64,000 bases of DNA, taken from Cymbidium sinense. Its lineage: Eukaryota; Streptophyta; Magnoliopsida; Asparagales; Orchidaceae. Position 1 is the stretch's first letter; the number at the start of each line of letters is the position of its first letter. The position numbers and the translations under genes are program-made. Location of the stretch: positions 78,756,494 to 78,820,493 of the forward strand of contig CM038221.1 of NCBI GenBank assembly GCA_021442155.1, written 5' to 3'. The notes below the pieces were generated by a model. That model made no database searches. It had not been told where the DNA came from and saw nothing but the letters and a program-made list of their open reading frames with translations. This document shows positions 21,701 through 36,600 of the stretch, in pieces.

Positions 21701-24700
21701 TGTGGTGTTCATCTTCATCTTCATCTATCTTGAAAATAAATGAAAATAAAAATACATGCTAGTTGGACACCACGTAGATCTGCAGATGTTCTTATTTGGG
21801 TGATCGGGTATGATATTGAGGATTGATGTACTATCAAGAGAGATAGAATTCACCATCCTACAATGGACCTAATCACCTAATAAGGACTCCTAAGGATAAT
21901 GGATCTTCCAATGTACCAGAGATTCTTCCCTTACTTTACATAGTAAAGCAGGATTTATTTTAAATAGGGTTCATTAAGTTCCCTATGGAGCCAAGACCCC
22001 ATAGCTAATTACATCCTAAGGAATGCGATTCCTTAAAAAAATTCTTGATTAAGGTAAATGATCATTGTCTCCAAAGATTTTAAAGATAGGACTATCAACA
22101 AATTGGTTATTTTTAGAAGATAAAGTGGGATTGATCAAAAAGAGAGAGTTATTATCAAACTAAAGGGAGATAAGTAGGGGATGCTCATGATGCTAGGAAA
22201 CCTAGCGAGCATCCCAAACTATCCTATGGTTGGGCTTTATATTTTTGAAATTTGAAGAGAGTTAATTATTTGAGTTGAATTTTTATTATAAATCTAGGGC
22301 TTACAATTCCATAATACAAGATCATGGAAATGCCTAAGAGGTGAGGATTTATGCTTGTATCCCACAAAGGGAAACAACAATCTCAAATCCTGAATCTAGA
22401 GAGCTTTGGTGAGGACTAAGACACGACCTAAATCTAAGGTGAAAATTAGTTTATGGTTTACCTCCACAGGAGATAATAAACCACATGACTGTTGGACTTA
22501 CAACAACTTGGGGGTGGCCGCCAACTAACTCCTCCTACGATTTTAAATACATGTGCAAGTCTTATGTTTTGCAAGATAGCTAGGTTGTTGTTTCTTTAGA
22601 AAAGAGACTAAGTCCTTAAACACACTCCCTAAGAGACTAGATCATGTAGGGCATGAATAATGACCTAAATCTAATGCAAATTTTGTTAAGTTTTATTTTT
22701 ATTTTTGGATAGTTCATTTGACATAGGCTATGGGATTCATATGCCTAATGCATGAAAATTTGGTTATGGGCCAAAATTAACAAGAAGGCTATGTGTTTCC
22801 ACCATGGCTCTCAAAAGTCAATCCATTTTCTCTAGCAAAGGTGCAAACCCTCCGTTAGCAAGAGTGAAGCAAGATGCTTTTTATGCATGATGTGAGACAT
22901 ACAATATCCAGCTAAGGGGTTGCTAAATCCTTTTTTATCATGATTTATATCCTAAGCTTTAGGTTAGGTTATGAGTTATTAATTTTTAATTTTGATTTGA
23001 TTAATTAGATAAAAAATTTATTTTTCTCTAAGAGCCTAATTTCATCATCTTAATGCACAAGCTAATCAAACATCAAACAATTTTATAAAGCTAACACAAA
23101 AGAATAAGAGGCCGATGTGTTCAGGCTCCACCACAAAAACCCGAAAAGAAATGTCAGTAGCTAAGCTCTACCCTTATAAAACCCGGATTATAAATGAATA
23201 ATTATAATTAAAATGAATTCATGTTTTGGGGGTCTTCATTCTTCATTCTTCATTTCTTTCTTTCTTTCTTTTCTTCACTTCTTCCGTTCTTTTGGTTGGT
23301 TGGGATGTGGTTTGCTCCAAGGCTTCACATGGTGCAAAAGACTTGGTCTTATGACCAATGTTCATCATAATCCCCCTTAACATTCATTCCAAATCTTAAT
23401 TATAAAATTACATGAAAAAGGGAAAAGTAAATCTAATTGATCCTGCGAAATAGAGATTAGCTAAACATACCACAAAATCTCAAGCAGTTATAGGAATAAT
23501 TTGGACTTAGCACCCCACACATGGGTAACCAAACCCACCTATCCTAGTTTGGATCATGCTTAGGGGTATAAGCAACCTGCACAGAAAAAATATTTATATT
23601 TTTATTACAGCTCCCCTTAAGCACAATCCCCTGCAGAAGACATGATTTGACTAAGATCGTCCTATCATCCAGTCTACACACATGCACCCCAACATCCAGT
23701 CTAAGAACATTACTTCATAAAATAAAATCAGGCATTAAACCATGCATCGCCCTAATATAAAGCTAGAAATGGTGACTTAGACTAATGTTTGTGCCATTTA
23801 AGGCTTATGTGGCATGTCTTAGCTAGGCTTTAATGTTGGAATTTTCTAAGTGTAAAGGATTCAACTTAGAGGGTGGTTTCATTTAAGTGATTTAATTATT
23901 TTGTCAATTTTATTTGTTGATTTGATTTGGTTTGAATGAACCTACATTTAGTTACTAAATATTGTAAAGAGAGGAAAAGAGAAGAGAACTTCTCTTTCAT
24001 CCCTACCTTAAGTAATTTCTAAAGTAGATTCATTAATGATTTTTCTTTAGTGAATGTTTTATTATGTGTTTTAATTAATCCTAAGTTTAGATTTTCTCTA
24101 AATAAACCTATTCAACAAGAAAATGCATCTTAGAATTAGTTAAGGTGAATTACTATCACATAATACACAACAATTTCTTTCTTTCCAACATGTATACCAT
24201 GCATATGAATAAATCCTAAGCATATCTATGCATGTAATGCAAATTTTAGCACACCTTGATGATGAATGCAAAGAGATGTTGCTTAAGAAATTTTGGATAT
24301 TTCATGAATGCATGATTTTGTTATGTAGGAAAGAGAGGGATTCTTTTATCCATTAATTAAATAGACATTTACATGTATAAAAGATATAAGTGATTACACA
24401 CCATTATTTTCTACACTAGGGGTATAAGGTACAAGACCTTCTTAGGGCTACTTAAACCCTCGCAACCCCTGGATGTCCAAACTAATTTACCACTTTTCTT
24501 AAATACATGTGCATGTACAAAAGCAAATAAATGAAGAAGAGTCATGCAAAAGATTTTTGTGGTTGATTTGGTTATGCAATTTACATGTGTAAATGTGAAG
24601 ATCCTTCTTAAGTCATAACATAGAAGTGGATTGGAATAGATTTAAGCAAATGTTATGTTCTTTTCAAATGATCTATACACCTTGCAAATCCTATCCAAAT

Positions 24701-27700
24701 CCATGTTAAGAGAAGAGAAGGAAGTTACATAAAGCACATATTATATGCTATATTCACATGCAAGCTTATAAGTACTTATAGGTAGCATACTTTCATTTAT
24801 GATATTTGATTTATAGATTTTAAAATAATTTTTGATTTAGTAGTGATAATAGCCATTCATATTCTTAACTTTATCCAAAACATGCAATTTGACATAAAGA
24901 TAATGGTTTTTATTTAATTGATTTTTCAAAAGACATGAATGCAAGATTTCATATGGCATACAACATTTAGCATGCTTGGAAAGAAATAAAGTGATGTAAG
25001 CATCATTCACCCTAATTAATTCCTAGGGATAATCCTATAAGATAAGATTATTCAAAGTGAATCAAAATTCTTTAAAGAGATTTTTTTTTTAGTTTTGAAT
25101 TTTATTTGAAAATGATTTGTGAGAAAGGGTTTGCTGGTCCTAACCCATTTTCCTTATGTGTGAATTGATTTAGTTTAATTTTAGAATAATTAGATTGACT
25201 TTATATTTTATTTAGGTTAAGGTGTGAATTAAATCCATTAATTACCCATAAACCTAACAATTATGAGCCAACATATGATATGAAATCACATGGAAATTAA
25301 ATCAGCAATGCATCTAAAAATGAAAGGGGCATAATTCAATTGGCTCACAATTATTGATTAATTAAGCTAAAGGGTTTTCATTAAGTACTTTCATAGCCCT
25401 CCCACACATGTGAGTTGGATATGATTTACTTAAACTTACCTTAAGCTTTTGAACACCTAGGATCTACCCAAGAATTAAGATGATTAAGTTCTAGAATGAT
25501 TTAATTTTGAATTTTGATTAATTGAATTTATTAATGAAGATATTAAGCCATTAATTACAACATGATTAAATGTTTTCCAAATGGAGTGAACTTAGAGAGA
25601 AGAGATTGGAAAAGGACTCCTAATCTCATTCCTTAAGTCCATTCACTATTTCAAAATAATTAGCAAACTTAATTAATGGATTCACCATTATTTAATGGAT
25701 TAATTAATCACTTAATTAATTAAGGGAGTGATTAGGAGTGAATCAAGCAATTCCCCTAATTAATCCAATAATAAATTCTAAGAAAATTATGGGAGGCATA
25801 GGTCATTCCACTAATCAACCCTAGGAAGTTTGGAATTAATTGCTGAAATAATTAAGGGGTAATTAATATAATTGCATTCTCAATAAAACCTAAATTGAGT
25901 GAAATCTACCATTCAAAATCAATTAAATTTAATTTTATATTATTTCCTTTGAATTATCTTTAAAATGAACTTGAGTTTGCATTTTTTGGATTTTTCAACA
26001 TTTAGTTATGAATTTATCAAGTTTAAGTAATTAAAGGATAATTAAAATATCCTAATTAATTAACTAATCCGTCAGCGCCACATGGACGGCCCATTGCGCT
26101 TTCCATGTGACATGATGAGATTCATTATTTAACTTATCACATCGTGCGCGACATCAGCCAGCGGTGCAATGCTTTCCCTTAGGCCATCCGATCAAGGATC
26201 GGCCAGTTAGGGTTAATCTCATGGTTCTAAAGGAAATAAATCAATGGATTTAATCATTTTAATCAGGACCGTCCATCCAAAACATGCCGGATGGACAGCC
26301 CATGATTCATCCCTGCCTAAGCTATGGGAGATGAAGGTTATCCATCCTCCATGACTTGATCCAAGCTCACTTGGGATAGGATTAGGTAGAGATTCAACCC
26401 ACACCATAAAGAAGTATAGGGAAGAACATCTAATGGTTAGGATCAAATGTGATCAAATGTGATATAAAAGACCAAGTAATTTTAATGGAGATGGAGTTTG
26501 AGTCATACCTCAACCTATCTATCACGGTGCATCCAACAGAGGAGATAGCTTTGTCTAGTGGAGACAAAGCTCTGTTGAAGGTTTCAAGCTTTGATATGAA
26601 GTGGATCTTGTAGCTTTTATCAAAATTGGCCAAGCTCCCCTCTAATGGCTTGCGACTTTGATCGAAATCCCCCTTCCCGTAACTTGGAGACTTGGGATTT
26701 TCTTTAGGTGAGCTTGACTTGCTTCCTTGATGGTTCTTGCAAAGTGAATTGAGGTTTGATTGAGAATTTAGTGAAGTGGAAATTCCCTCACCTCCTCTAT
26801 TTTGACTTTGAAGAAAATCGAAGAGGAAGAAATGGAATGAGCATGGGATTGCTTCACAAGGCTTGGAGAAGCTTGCTAATGGTTCCTAGTGCTCATCTAA
26901 ATTCAGAGTGTGTGCATTGAGTTAGAATGAGGGGGAGTATATCCCCACCACATGGATCATACGGTCAAGAGCCATTTTGCCATTTTGATCAAATTGAGGA
27001 GATTGATTGGGTAGTTTTGGTTGTTAGGGAGTCCATGTTCTTTAATTTTGGTACAAGAGTGGAGGAAGTGCATATGTGTTAAGTGAGTGTAAGAGGTGAT
27101 CCAAGTGAAGAATTTTGATTGGACGGGTCAGTTTGGCCTTAGCTAGGATCATGGCTGACCCAAACCCATTGGGTCATATTCACCACCCTCCTTGGTGTCC
27201 ATGTGGTCCACCGGGAGGATGCCAAGTTGCCATGAGAAAGAATTGACAAAATTTCAAGTGAATTTGGTCATAGGTTACCCTTCAAACCAAGGGTAAAATG
27301 GTCATTTGGCCTTGATTTTAATTTTGGTAGATTTGAGATGTTTCAAAAATTGGTTGGCCCAAATTTCAAAAAATTTGGAGTTGATTTGATATGATTTGGC
27401 TCAAGTTGACCCATTTAGGGCAAAATAGGTCAACTTAGGTGAAGTTGACCAATTGGTCAAATTGGGTCAAACTAAGGGTGGGTTAAGTTCATATGACTAT
27501 TTGAAGTGTTTTGGTATCATTGGTTTGGTTCAATTTGGTTTAGATTTGGTTTTGGTTCATTTGAGTTCACTTAGGTCAAATGGGTCAAGTTGACCAATTT
27601 GACTCATTTGACCCAATTGGGTTAGGTCATGGGTTGGTTTAGGCTCAGTTGATCATTTAAAATGTTTTGCAAGCTTTAGTTTCAATCAATTTTGGTTTAG

Positions 27701-29035
27701 TTTGATTTCAAGTTGATTTGACCTTTTAGGTCAAGTTGGGTTCATGGTCAATTGGGCTGGGTTGGGTCTAGTTGGCCAATTGAAGCTTTGGTCAAGTTCA
27801 ACAAGTGATTTAGAATGAATTTGACCCATTGGTTGCAATCAGTTTGGCTTTGATCAATATTTGACATATTTTGACTTTTTAGGTCAACTTGGGTCAACTT
27901 AGGTCAAGTGGCCAATTTGGCTCAATTGATAGCTTGAACATGTTCACTTATTGATTATGAATTGGTTTAGATCAATGGTTTCAATCAATTTGGCCTATGG
28001 TGGATTTTGACTAGTTTGGGATTCATTTGGGTTAAATGTTGACTTGGTCAAAGGCTAAGTTTGATTATATTTGACCTAATTTGAGTGATTGATCATCCTA
28101 TGATGATTGTTGCTCACAATGTGAGGCTTAGATGAGCTTAGTTCAATCCTATTTGGGTAGGATTATAATTTGGCTCAAGAAGGTGCTTTAGGTCACTTTG
28201 GGTCAAGAGGGCCTAAGTGGGTCAATTGGCTTGATCAAGGCTTGATCAAGTTTGGTTGAACTCACATATGGACTTATGATTGAAATATAAACCAATTGCA
28301 AGTGATTTGGAGTAAAATGGGTTTTGATTCATTTGATAATTTCAAAATTCAAAGGATGAACATGGGTTTGATTTGGGTTAGTTTGATTTTGGTTTGATGA
28401 TTGAAATTTATGTTTATATTTTTTTTGTGATTGAAGAAATGATTGTTTGAAGAGAAAATTTAAAGGTTTGAGTTGATTTGAGAATGATTTGGTTAAGTTT
28501 AAGAATTTGACTTGAAAGGGTATAGGTTGGATTTAGGTTTGATTTGGATTTGAGTTTTGAATTTAGTTTTGATTATTTGAATTTATATTTCATTTATATT
28601 TGTGAATATAAATGAGAATATAAATGGGTTATGAGAAAATCTTTTGAATTTGGAGTGACTTGGATTTGATAAAATCAATTAAGTTGAAATTTATTTAAGA
28701 TTTGATTTGGAATTTATCATGGATTTCAATCATTTAAAATTGAATCATGATTTGAGTTATGGTTTGATTTGGAATTGATTTGAATTTGATGTTGATTTGA
28801 ATTTGAAGTTGATTTGAATTTAAAGTTTAACTTGAAAGAAGGAAGTAAGGATTTGGTTTAATCTATAGGTAGGCAAGTTTTCCTAATACCCCTAAGGCAT
28901 AACCTATTTCTATGTCTCTCTAAGTGTTCACCTAATCATGAGAAGTGTCTTAAGACTAAAGAACTCTTAGTGACTAGAGCATTCCTATGCTTAGGATGAA
29001 GAAGTTGAAATCTCACTCCAAAAGTGAGGTCAACA
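21701..29035 (-). repeat. LTR C, 3' LTR of element E-C (7.3 kb)
   Basis: On the minus strand it starts TGTTGACCTCACTTTTGGAG (29035 downward) and ends CACCACA (21707-21701). It is colinear with LTR B over its whole length in reverse orientation. It is the longest undamaged member of the C/E subfamily here. No conserved ORF was found; the minus-strand ORFs at 26219-26446 and 26430-26633 are not kept in the other LTRs except as decayed echoes. The W-box-like array is at about 27.4-28.3 kb. Confidence 0.87.
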
Positions 29036-30647
29036 AAGGGCGCCCAATATGTGTGATGTGACTTACAAGGTACACCACACGTATTGGTGGATTGAGATGA
29101 TCAACAACATCCGAAAGATTGTAAACACTAACAGAAATGATCTACCCCTAGACTTTTAGTGCAATGCAACTCTACTCATACCTAAGACGTAAGAGAGTGC
29201 AGGAGGAATCCACTAGGGATTAAGCATGTTAACCTTCCACTAGGGGAAAACATTTAAGTCATCCACTAGGGAATGAGAGTTTTGATTTGATTTGCATCTC
29301 ACTGGAGAGAAATTTTTTTTTGATTTGTCGATTGATGATTTGGTGCTCCACTGAGGATGAAAATGTGAACTCTCCACTAGGGGAGCAAGTTCAAGTCATC
29401 CACTAGGGATAAGAGGTTGTGAAATCCAGGGGATTACGGGATTCGCTGGGGATGAAAATGTGAACTCTCAAGTTGGATTGAATTGGTTCCACTGGCGGAA
29501 CAGGAAAGATTTTCATATCACTGAGAAGAAGTGATTGATTTGATTTGTTTAATTTGGTTTGATTTGACTCCAATAGGGAGATTGACTGGATTTATTTTGT
29601 TTATTTAGTTTGACTCCACAAGGGAGGAGGGTTGAATTTGTTTTAGATTTTAAATTTTGAATTTTGAGATGGACCCTGTTGGTTTGCGATGGATCACACT
29701 AAGTAGGGGCCATATTGGCCTTGGTCTACTTCAGGTTTACCAATCCAAAGTGGTAGTCTACCAACCACATAGTAGGACTATCCAACCAAAGGGATTGCCT
29801 TTCAGTGTGCAGCAACTGTACTAGGAGGAAAGCATTGTAAACTTATATCCTCCAAAGTAGAGATCAATTTCTAGAGTGATCAATTGGTGAGGCATTGAAC
29901 CCAACCTTAGGCTGACTATTGAGTGAATGCCACTGGGGGACTTAAATCAGCTCAAAGATAGTCAAAATTAATTTCATTGTTTAATAGTTTTTGATGGATC
30001 CTATCGGTTTACGATGGACTGCACTGAGTAGGGGCCATGTTGGCCTTAATCAACTTCAAATTTACCAATCCAAATGGGTAGTCTACCAGCCACATAGTAG
30101 GACTATCCAACCAAAGGGATTGTCTTTCGATTTGCAATGATCAAGTTAAGAGGAAAGCAGGGGGACTGACATCTTTCAAAATAAGGAACCATTAGGGTGA
30201 TAGATTGCTTGTGCAACAAATCAAACCTGACCTAGGGCTGACTATTGAGTGATTGCCTCTGGGGGACTTAAATCAACTCAAAGATAGTCAAAGTCAATTT
30301 CATTTTTAATAGTTTTTGATGGATCCCATTAGTTTGTGAGGGAGCTGCACTGAGTAGGGGTCATGTCAGCCTTGATCTAACTTCAAATTTACTAATCCAA
30401 AGGGAGTAGCTTCCCGGCCAAAGGGAGAACTATCCAACCAAAAGGGTGTCTTTCATTTTGCAATGGTTAATTTAGGGAAGAAAGCATGGGGACTCACATC
30501 TTTCCTGAATAAAAGACCACTGGGGAGAAATATTAGCAAGGTAACATATCAACCCGACCTAGGGCTACCCGTCAATTTTTGTGATAGTCATGCCAGAAAG
30601 AATGTGTAGTAGACTTACATCTTTCAAAGCAAAATGACCACCAGGGC
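29036..30647 (-). repeat. 3' spacer of element E-C, part next to LTR C, with tandem blocks of about 330 bp
   Basis: Blocks that include GATGGACCCTGTTGGTTTGC (29668), GATGGATCCTATCGGTTTAC (29993) and GATGGATCCCATTAGTTTGT (30318) recur about every 325 bp, each followed by AGTAGGGGCCAT-like and GGACTATCCAACCAAAGGG-like stretches. The same blocks occur in plus orientation at 57.8-58.7 kb in element B. The 29.1-29.65 kb part holds short CCACTAGGG-type repeats. No coding sequence is seen. Confidence 0.8.
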
Positions 30648-30652
30648 AACCT
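30648..30652. repeat. Target-site duplication, left copy, of solo LTR D
   Basis: AACCT at 30648-30652 equals AACCT at 38661-38665; the two directly flank LTR D. A 5-bp duplication is the size expected for Ty3/gypsy integration. Confidence 0.7.
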
Positions 30653-33600
30653 TATGGTGAAAATTTTTATACATTCTGGCCTTCATCTATCCCCACTTTT
30701 GAAAAGAGGATAAATGAAAATAAAAATTTATAAAATATGCCTTATTGGGATGCCACGTAGATCCATAGATGTTCTTATTAAGGTGAATGGGTACGACATT
30801 GAGGAGAGGTGTATTGTCTCATGAAATAGAGGTCACCACCCTACAATAGACCTAATCATCTGAATAAGGACTCTTAAGAATAATAGGTCTGCATATGTAC
30901 CAGAGATTCTTCTCCTACTTTACATGAAAAAGTAAAGTAGAGTTTATTTTAAATCGAGTTCGTTAAGTTCCTACAGGGCAAGCCCCATAGTTAATTACAT
31001 CCTAAGAGATTGGATCCCTTAGAAATACTCTCGATTAAGGTAAATGATCATTATCTCCAAAGATTTCAATAGGTATGACTATCAATCAATTTGTTTATTT
31101 TGGAAGATCAAATGGGATTGATCAAGGAGAGGGAGTTATTATCAAAGCCAAAGAAAGATAAGTAGGAGATGTCCATGATGCTAGGAAACCTAGCGAGCAT
31201 CTCAAACTATCTTATGGTTGGGCTTTACATTTTTGAAATTGATTTAATTTGTTTGAGTTAAATTTTTCATTAGAAATTTTGGACTTATGATTCCATAACA
31301 TGAGATTAAGAAAATGCCTAAGAGGTGAGGATTTATGCTTATGGCCCACAAAAGGGGAGAAGCAACCTCAGAACCTAAATCTAGGGAGCTTTGGCAAGAG
31401 CCAAAAGCACAACCTAAATCTAAGATGAAAATGGGTATGTGGATTGCCTCCACAAAAGAGGACAAACCACTCGACTGCTTGGACTTACAACCACCTGGGG
31501 GTGGCTGCCAACTAACTCCTCCTATGATTTTAAATTCATGTAGGCAAGTCATATGCTTTATGCAAGATAACTAGGCTATTTATTTAGAAAGAGACTAAGT
31601 CCTTAAACTCACTCCTTAAAGAGACTATATCATGTAAGGGTATACTTTAAATGACCTAAATCTAATGCAATTTAGATTCCATTTTTTTCTTTTTGGACAA
31701 TTATTTTGACTCAAGCTAATAGGATTCATATGCCTAATGCATGAGAAATGAGATTATTGGCCAAAATCAGCGAGAAAGGAAGAGGTGTGTTTCCACCATG
31801 GCTCTCAAAGGTCAAGCCAAGTTTCGCTAGCAAAGGTGGAAGCCCTCCTATCAAAAGTGAAAATAATATGCATTTGTGCATGATGTTATAAAAGAAGTAC
31901 TCATCCAGCTAAGGGGTTACTAATTCTTTTAGCTTGATTTTAGCCTAAGCTTTAGGTGAGGTTATGAGTTCTTTATTTTTAATTTTGAATTACTAAATTT
32001 GGTAAAAGATTTATATTTTCCTAAGAACCTAATCCACATCCAGGCTATACATAAAGCAAGGAAGAAATTAGGAAAAGGATGCCACTTAATGCACAAGCTA
32101 AACAAATCATCAATCAATTTATAAAGCTAGTTGCAAAAGAATAAGAGGCCATTCTGGTCGGGTACCATCGCATAAACCTGAAAACAAATTGGGCAGTCAA
32201 GTTCTACTCTTATACAAGCCAGATTATAAATGAATTATATACAATTAAGCAAGGAACTCATTGTTATGAGGGCCTTCAAGTTTCATTTCTTCATTATTCT
32301 TTTCTTCTTTCTTCTTCTTTTCTTCTTTCTTCTTTGGTTCCTTCTTTTGGATGGTTGGATGGTGGATGCTCCAAAGGTTTCACATGGTGCATAAGATGAG
32401 ATCTAATGACCAATGTTCATTCTAATCCCTATAACAATCATTCTAAAATCCTAATTGCAAAAATTACATGAAAAGGAAAAGTAAATCCAGCTATCACCTA
32501 CAAAACAAAGGCTAGCTAAACAAACCACCAAATTCCAAGCATGTATTGGACTTATCACCTCACACATGGGTAACTAAGTCCACCTAGCCTATTGGATTAT
32601 GCTTAGGGGTATAAGCACCTGCATAGAAAAAGCATTTATATTTTTATTTATTATAGCATCCCTTAAGCACAATCCCTTGCAAAGATAATGGTTGAACTAA
32701 GATCGCCCTACCATTCATTCTATGCACATACATCCTAACATCTAGACTAAAACATATATCACAAAATAAAAGCAAGCATTAAACCATGCACCGCCCTAAC
32801 CTAAAGCTAGAAGTGGTGACTTAGCATAATGTGTGTGCTTTAGAGATTTGTGTGGTATACTTAGCTATGGCTTTAAGTTAGAATTTTCTAAGTATGAAGA
32901 ATGTTCAACTTAGAAGAGGGTTTCATTTAAGTGATTTAGTTATTTTGGTTTAATTTTATTTTATGTTTTGATAAGGTTCAAGTGAATCCTACAATTAATT
33001 ACTAAGTTATAAATAGAGGGAAAGAGAGGAAAACTTCTCTTTCCTTCCCTAACCTATATAATTTCTAAAGTAGATTCAAGTTTTAGTTTTGTTTAGTGAA
33101 TTTTTTAATTAAGTATTTTAATTAATCCTAAGTTTAAATAAACTTTAAACATACTTATTCAAAAGAAAGGCATTTTAGGATTAGGTAAAATGAACTAAAT
33201 TCACAAAACATACATCACTTCATTTCTTTCCCAACATGTATAACATGCATATGAATGAGTCCTAAACATATCTATACATACAAATGGAAATTTTCAGCAC
33301 ACTTCATGATTCATGCTAAGTAGTTCATTTAAGAAAATTTGGATGTTTATGATGCATGATTTTCATTAAGTAGCAAAGGGATTTCTTATCCAACTTTCAC
33401 ATGCACATATGAATGTATGAAAGGCATAAGTGAGTACGATGCCATTGTTAACTAGAGGTGTAAGGTACAAGACCTACTTAGGACTACTTAAAGCCTCACA
33501 ACCTCGAGATTATCTAGACTAATATACAACTTTTTTTAAATACAAGCATGTGTACAAAAGAAATGAATGGAAAAGAAAGAATGCAAAAGTTGGTGTTGAT

Positions 33601-36600
33601 TGATTTATTTTTGTTTATTTTATATGTAAAATTATAGGTGTCCTTCATGAGTAATAGCATAAGAATGAATAGGATATGGAATTAGGCAAGTGTTAGGTTC
33701 TTTTCAAATGAACCATACACCTTGTCAAATCCTATTCAAAACTATGCTAAAAGAGAGAAGAAGGAAAACCTACACTAAGCACACCCTTATATTTTACTCA
33801 CATGCAAACTTATAAGTAAGATATAAGTAACACACTTTCAATTTTGATAATTGATTCATATATTTTGAAAATAATTTGAATTTAATAGTGATAATAGCCA
33901 CTCATATTCTTACTTTAGCCAACACATACAATTTTGACATAAAGGAAATATTTTCATTTTATATTTGATTTTTTGAAAAGCATGGATGTATGAAACCATA
34001 TGACATACATATTTAGCATGTTGGGGAAGAACTAAAGCAATGAAATCTTGTAAACACATTCAATTTAATTAAATCCTAAAGATAATCTTATGAAATAAGA
34101 AAACTTAAAGTAAATCAAAGTTTGTTTAATGTGATTTTTATTTGATCTTGAATTTGATTTAATTTTAAAAATGTAAATTGAGTTTGTTGTTTCTAACCCA
34201 TTCCCACATGTGTTTGATATTTTTGTTTAATTTTTAGATGATTAGATTCATTTTATACTTTGATTAGGTTAAGGTATGAATTAAGCATGTTAATTATCCC
34301 TTACCTACACCACCTTAGCATAGTTAATCAAATAATTATGAGTCAATGAGATGACATAAAATCTCACAAGGAATTTAAATTTTCAATGCACCTAGGAAGA
34401 AAGAGGCCAAATGAAAGTTGGCTCATGATTAATGATTTATTAAATTAAGGGGTTTAACTTAAGTAATTTCCAAACACCCCTCATACATATGAGTTAAATT
34501 TTGATTTCTTTAATTGAACTTAAGCTCTTGAACAACTAAGCATCTACCCAAAGTAGATTAATTAAGTTATGGAAAGTTTTAGAATTTTAATAAATTAATT
34601 AAGAGGGTAATTAGTGAGTTAGCCCTTAATTAAGTGAGGATTAAGGAAGAAAAAAGGGTTTAGGGAATAGCTTAGAGGAAATGCCCCAAAAATTATTCCC
34701 TAAACCTCCTATTCACTAAAACAGACCTTAATCAACTTCAACAAAGGTTTCAACCACTAATCAAACCCTTAATTAACCTTAATTACATAAAGGGGGGTAA
34801 TTAAGAAATGAATTGGAAATATCCCTAATTAAGCCATCGATAAATCCCAAAATAAATAGGAGAGGTAGAAGTCATCCCCCAAAATACACTCAAGAAGTTT
34901 GAGATTAATCAATAGATTAATTATGGAGTAATTAGCAAAATAAGATTTCTAATAAAACCCAAAATCAGAGAAAGACAATGTTCAAAATCCATTAAAACCA
35001 ATTTTAGAATATTCTTGATTGAATTATCTTTCGGTGGCAATTACCTCATATTTTTTTAATTTTTCTTTAGAGAGATAATAATTTAGAAGTTCAGAGGATT
35101 AATTAGAGTTATTTAATCCTTAATTAATTCCCTAATCCTACGGCGCTGCCGTGACGCTTTACACGCCGCAGCCGAGTGGCCAAAAAAATCACATCGTAGT
35201 GCCGCATGGTGGTGGTGCTACACGCTTTTGCCTCCACTATTAGATAAAGGATCAAACGGCTAGAATTTAATCCATGGTTTAGAGGGGATAAAATCAGATC
35301 TAAAGCATGTGTTTAATCTCGGTCGTCCATCCAAAATGCGCATATGGATGACCAGAGATCTATCCCGGCCAACGCCTGTGATCCATAGAGATTGTCCACG
35401 TTCTTGGCCTTGATCCGAGCTCAATTGAGCTTGGATTGGGATGAAATTTTGTACACACCATCTAACCCCTAATGGTAAGCACATCTAATGGTTGAAATCA
35501 TGCCATTAACATTTCTTTCACAAAAGACCAACACACATGGAGTTTAGTGATCAAAAAATGTCTAACCTCACCAGAGGTGATCACCGGTGCTCGATTCCCT
35601 TTGAGGAGCTTCATCTGGTTGAGATGAAGCTTTGGTGAAAGTCTTAACTCTTGAGGTTAAGTGGATAGCTCTATGGACCAACTCCTCCTCCTAGTGAGCT
35701 TGGTTTTGATTGAAGTAGATCTCCCCTTGCTTTTGGAGCTTGGGAAAGGGCTTGGGCAAGCTCGACTTGATCCTCTGATGGAGTGTGCAAAGTGAATTTG
35801 GTTGAGATTGCGTATGGAGAAAGCTAGCAAATCCTTAGAGCTCCCTTATTTTTGCTTAAGGGAAACTGAGAAATGGAAACTTCTAACTTCCTCTAAAGAG
35901 CTTAGGATCACTCAAGATGGCTCCTATGACTCTCTCTTACTCAATCGACAATGACTCTGTTAGAATTGAAGTGAATTAAGGGGAGTATATCTCCCCATTA
36001 GGTAATTAGATGGCCAAAGCTTCACTTGCCATTTTGATCCAATTGACCTTAGGCAGTGGGTTGTTTGATCTGTTAGAGGTGTCCTTGAGTTTGTTTTAGG
36101 CTAGGGAGTATAATGGTAACTCCCCATATGCTCAAATTGAGTGGATGCATGATCCCCATGTGCCCATTTCAAGCCATGTGCTCAATTTTGGCCTTGGGTC
36201 AAGTTGGGCTGACCCAAACCCATTGGGTTGGGTGCACCACTCTCCATAGGGTTTACTTGACCTTAGGAGAGTATCAAGTAAGTATGAATAGGAATTGACC
36301 AAATTCTCCATGGATTTGACCAAAATTTATTCTATGGCCTAGAGGTAAAATAGTTATTTGGCTAATTTGAATTTGGATATGTTTGGTATGCTAAGAAAAT
36401 AGGTTTGGCCAATTTTCATTGGCTTTGGAGTTCATTTGGTTTAGTTTGGCTCATGTTGACCCATTTAGGTCAAAAATGGGTCAACTTGGGTCAAGTTGAC
36501 CAATTGGTCAAATTAGGTCAAACTAAGGGATGCGTAAAGTTTATATGGCCATTTGAAATATTTTGGTGGCTTTGGTTTGATTCAATTTGGTTTAGGTTTG

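Noticed and set aside
31244..31574. Overlapping ORFs of 102 and 79 residues on opposite strands
   Set aside because: They lie in the conserved 3' part of LTR D; the same place in LTRs B, C and E has stops and shifts, so no protein is conserved.
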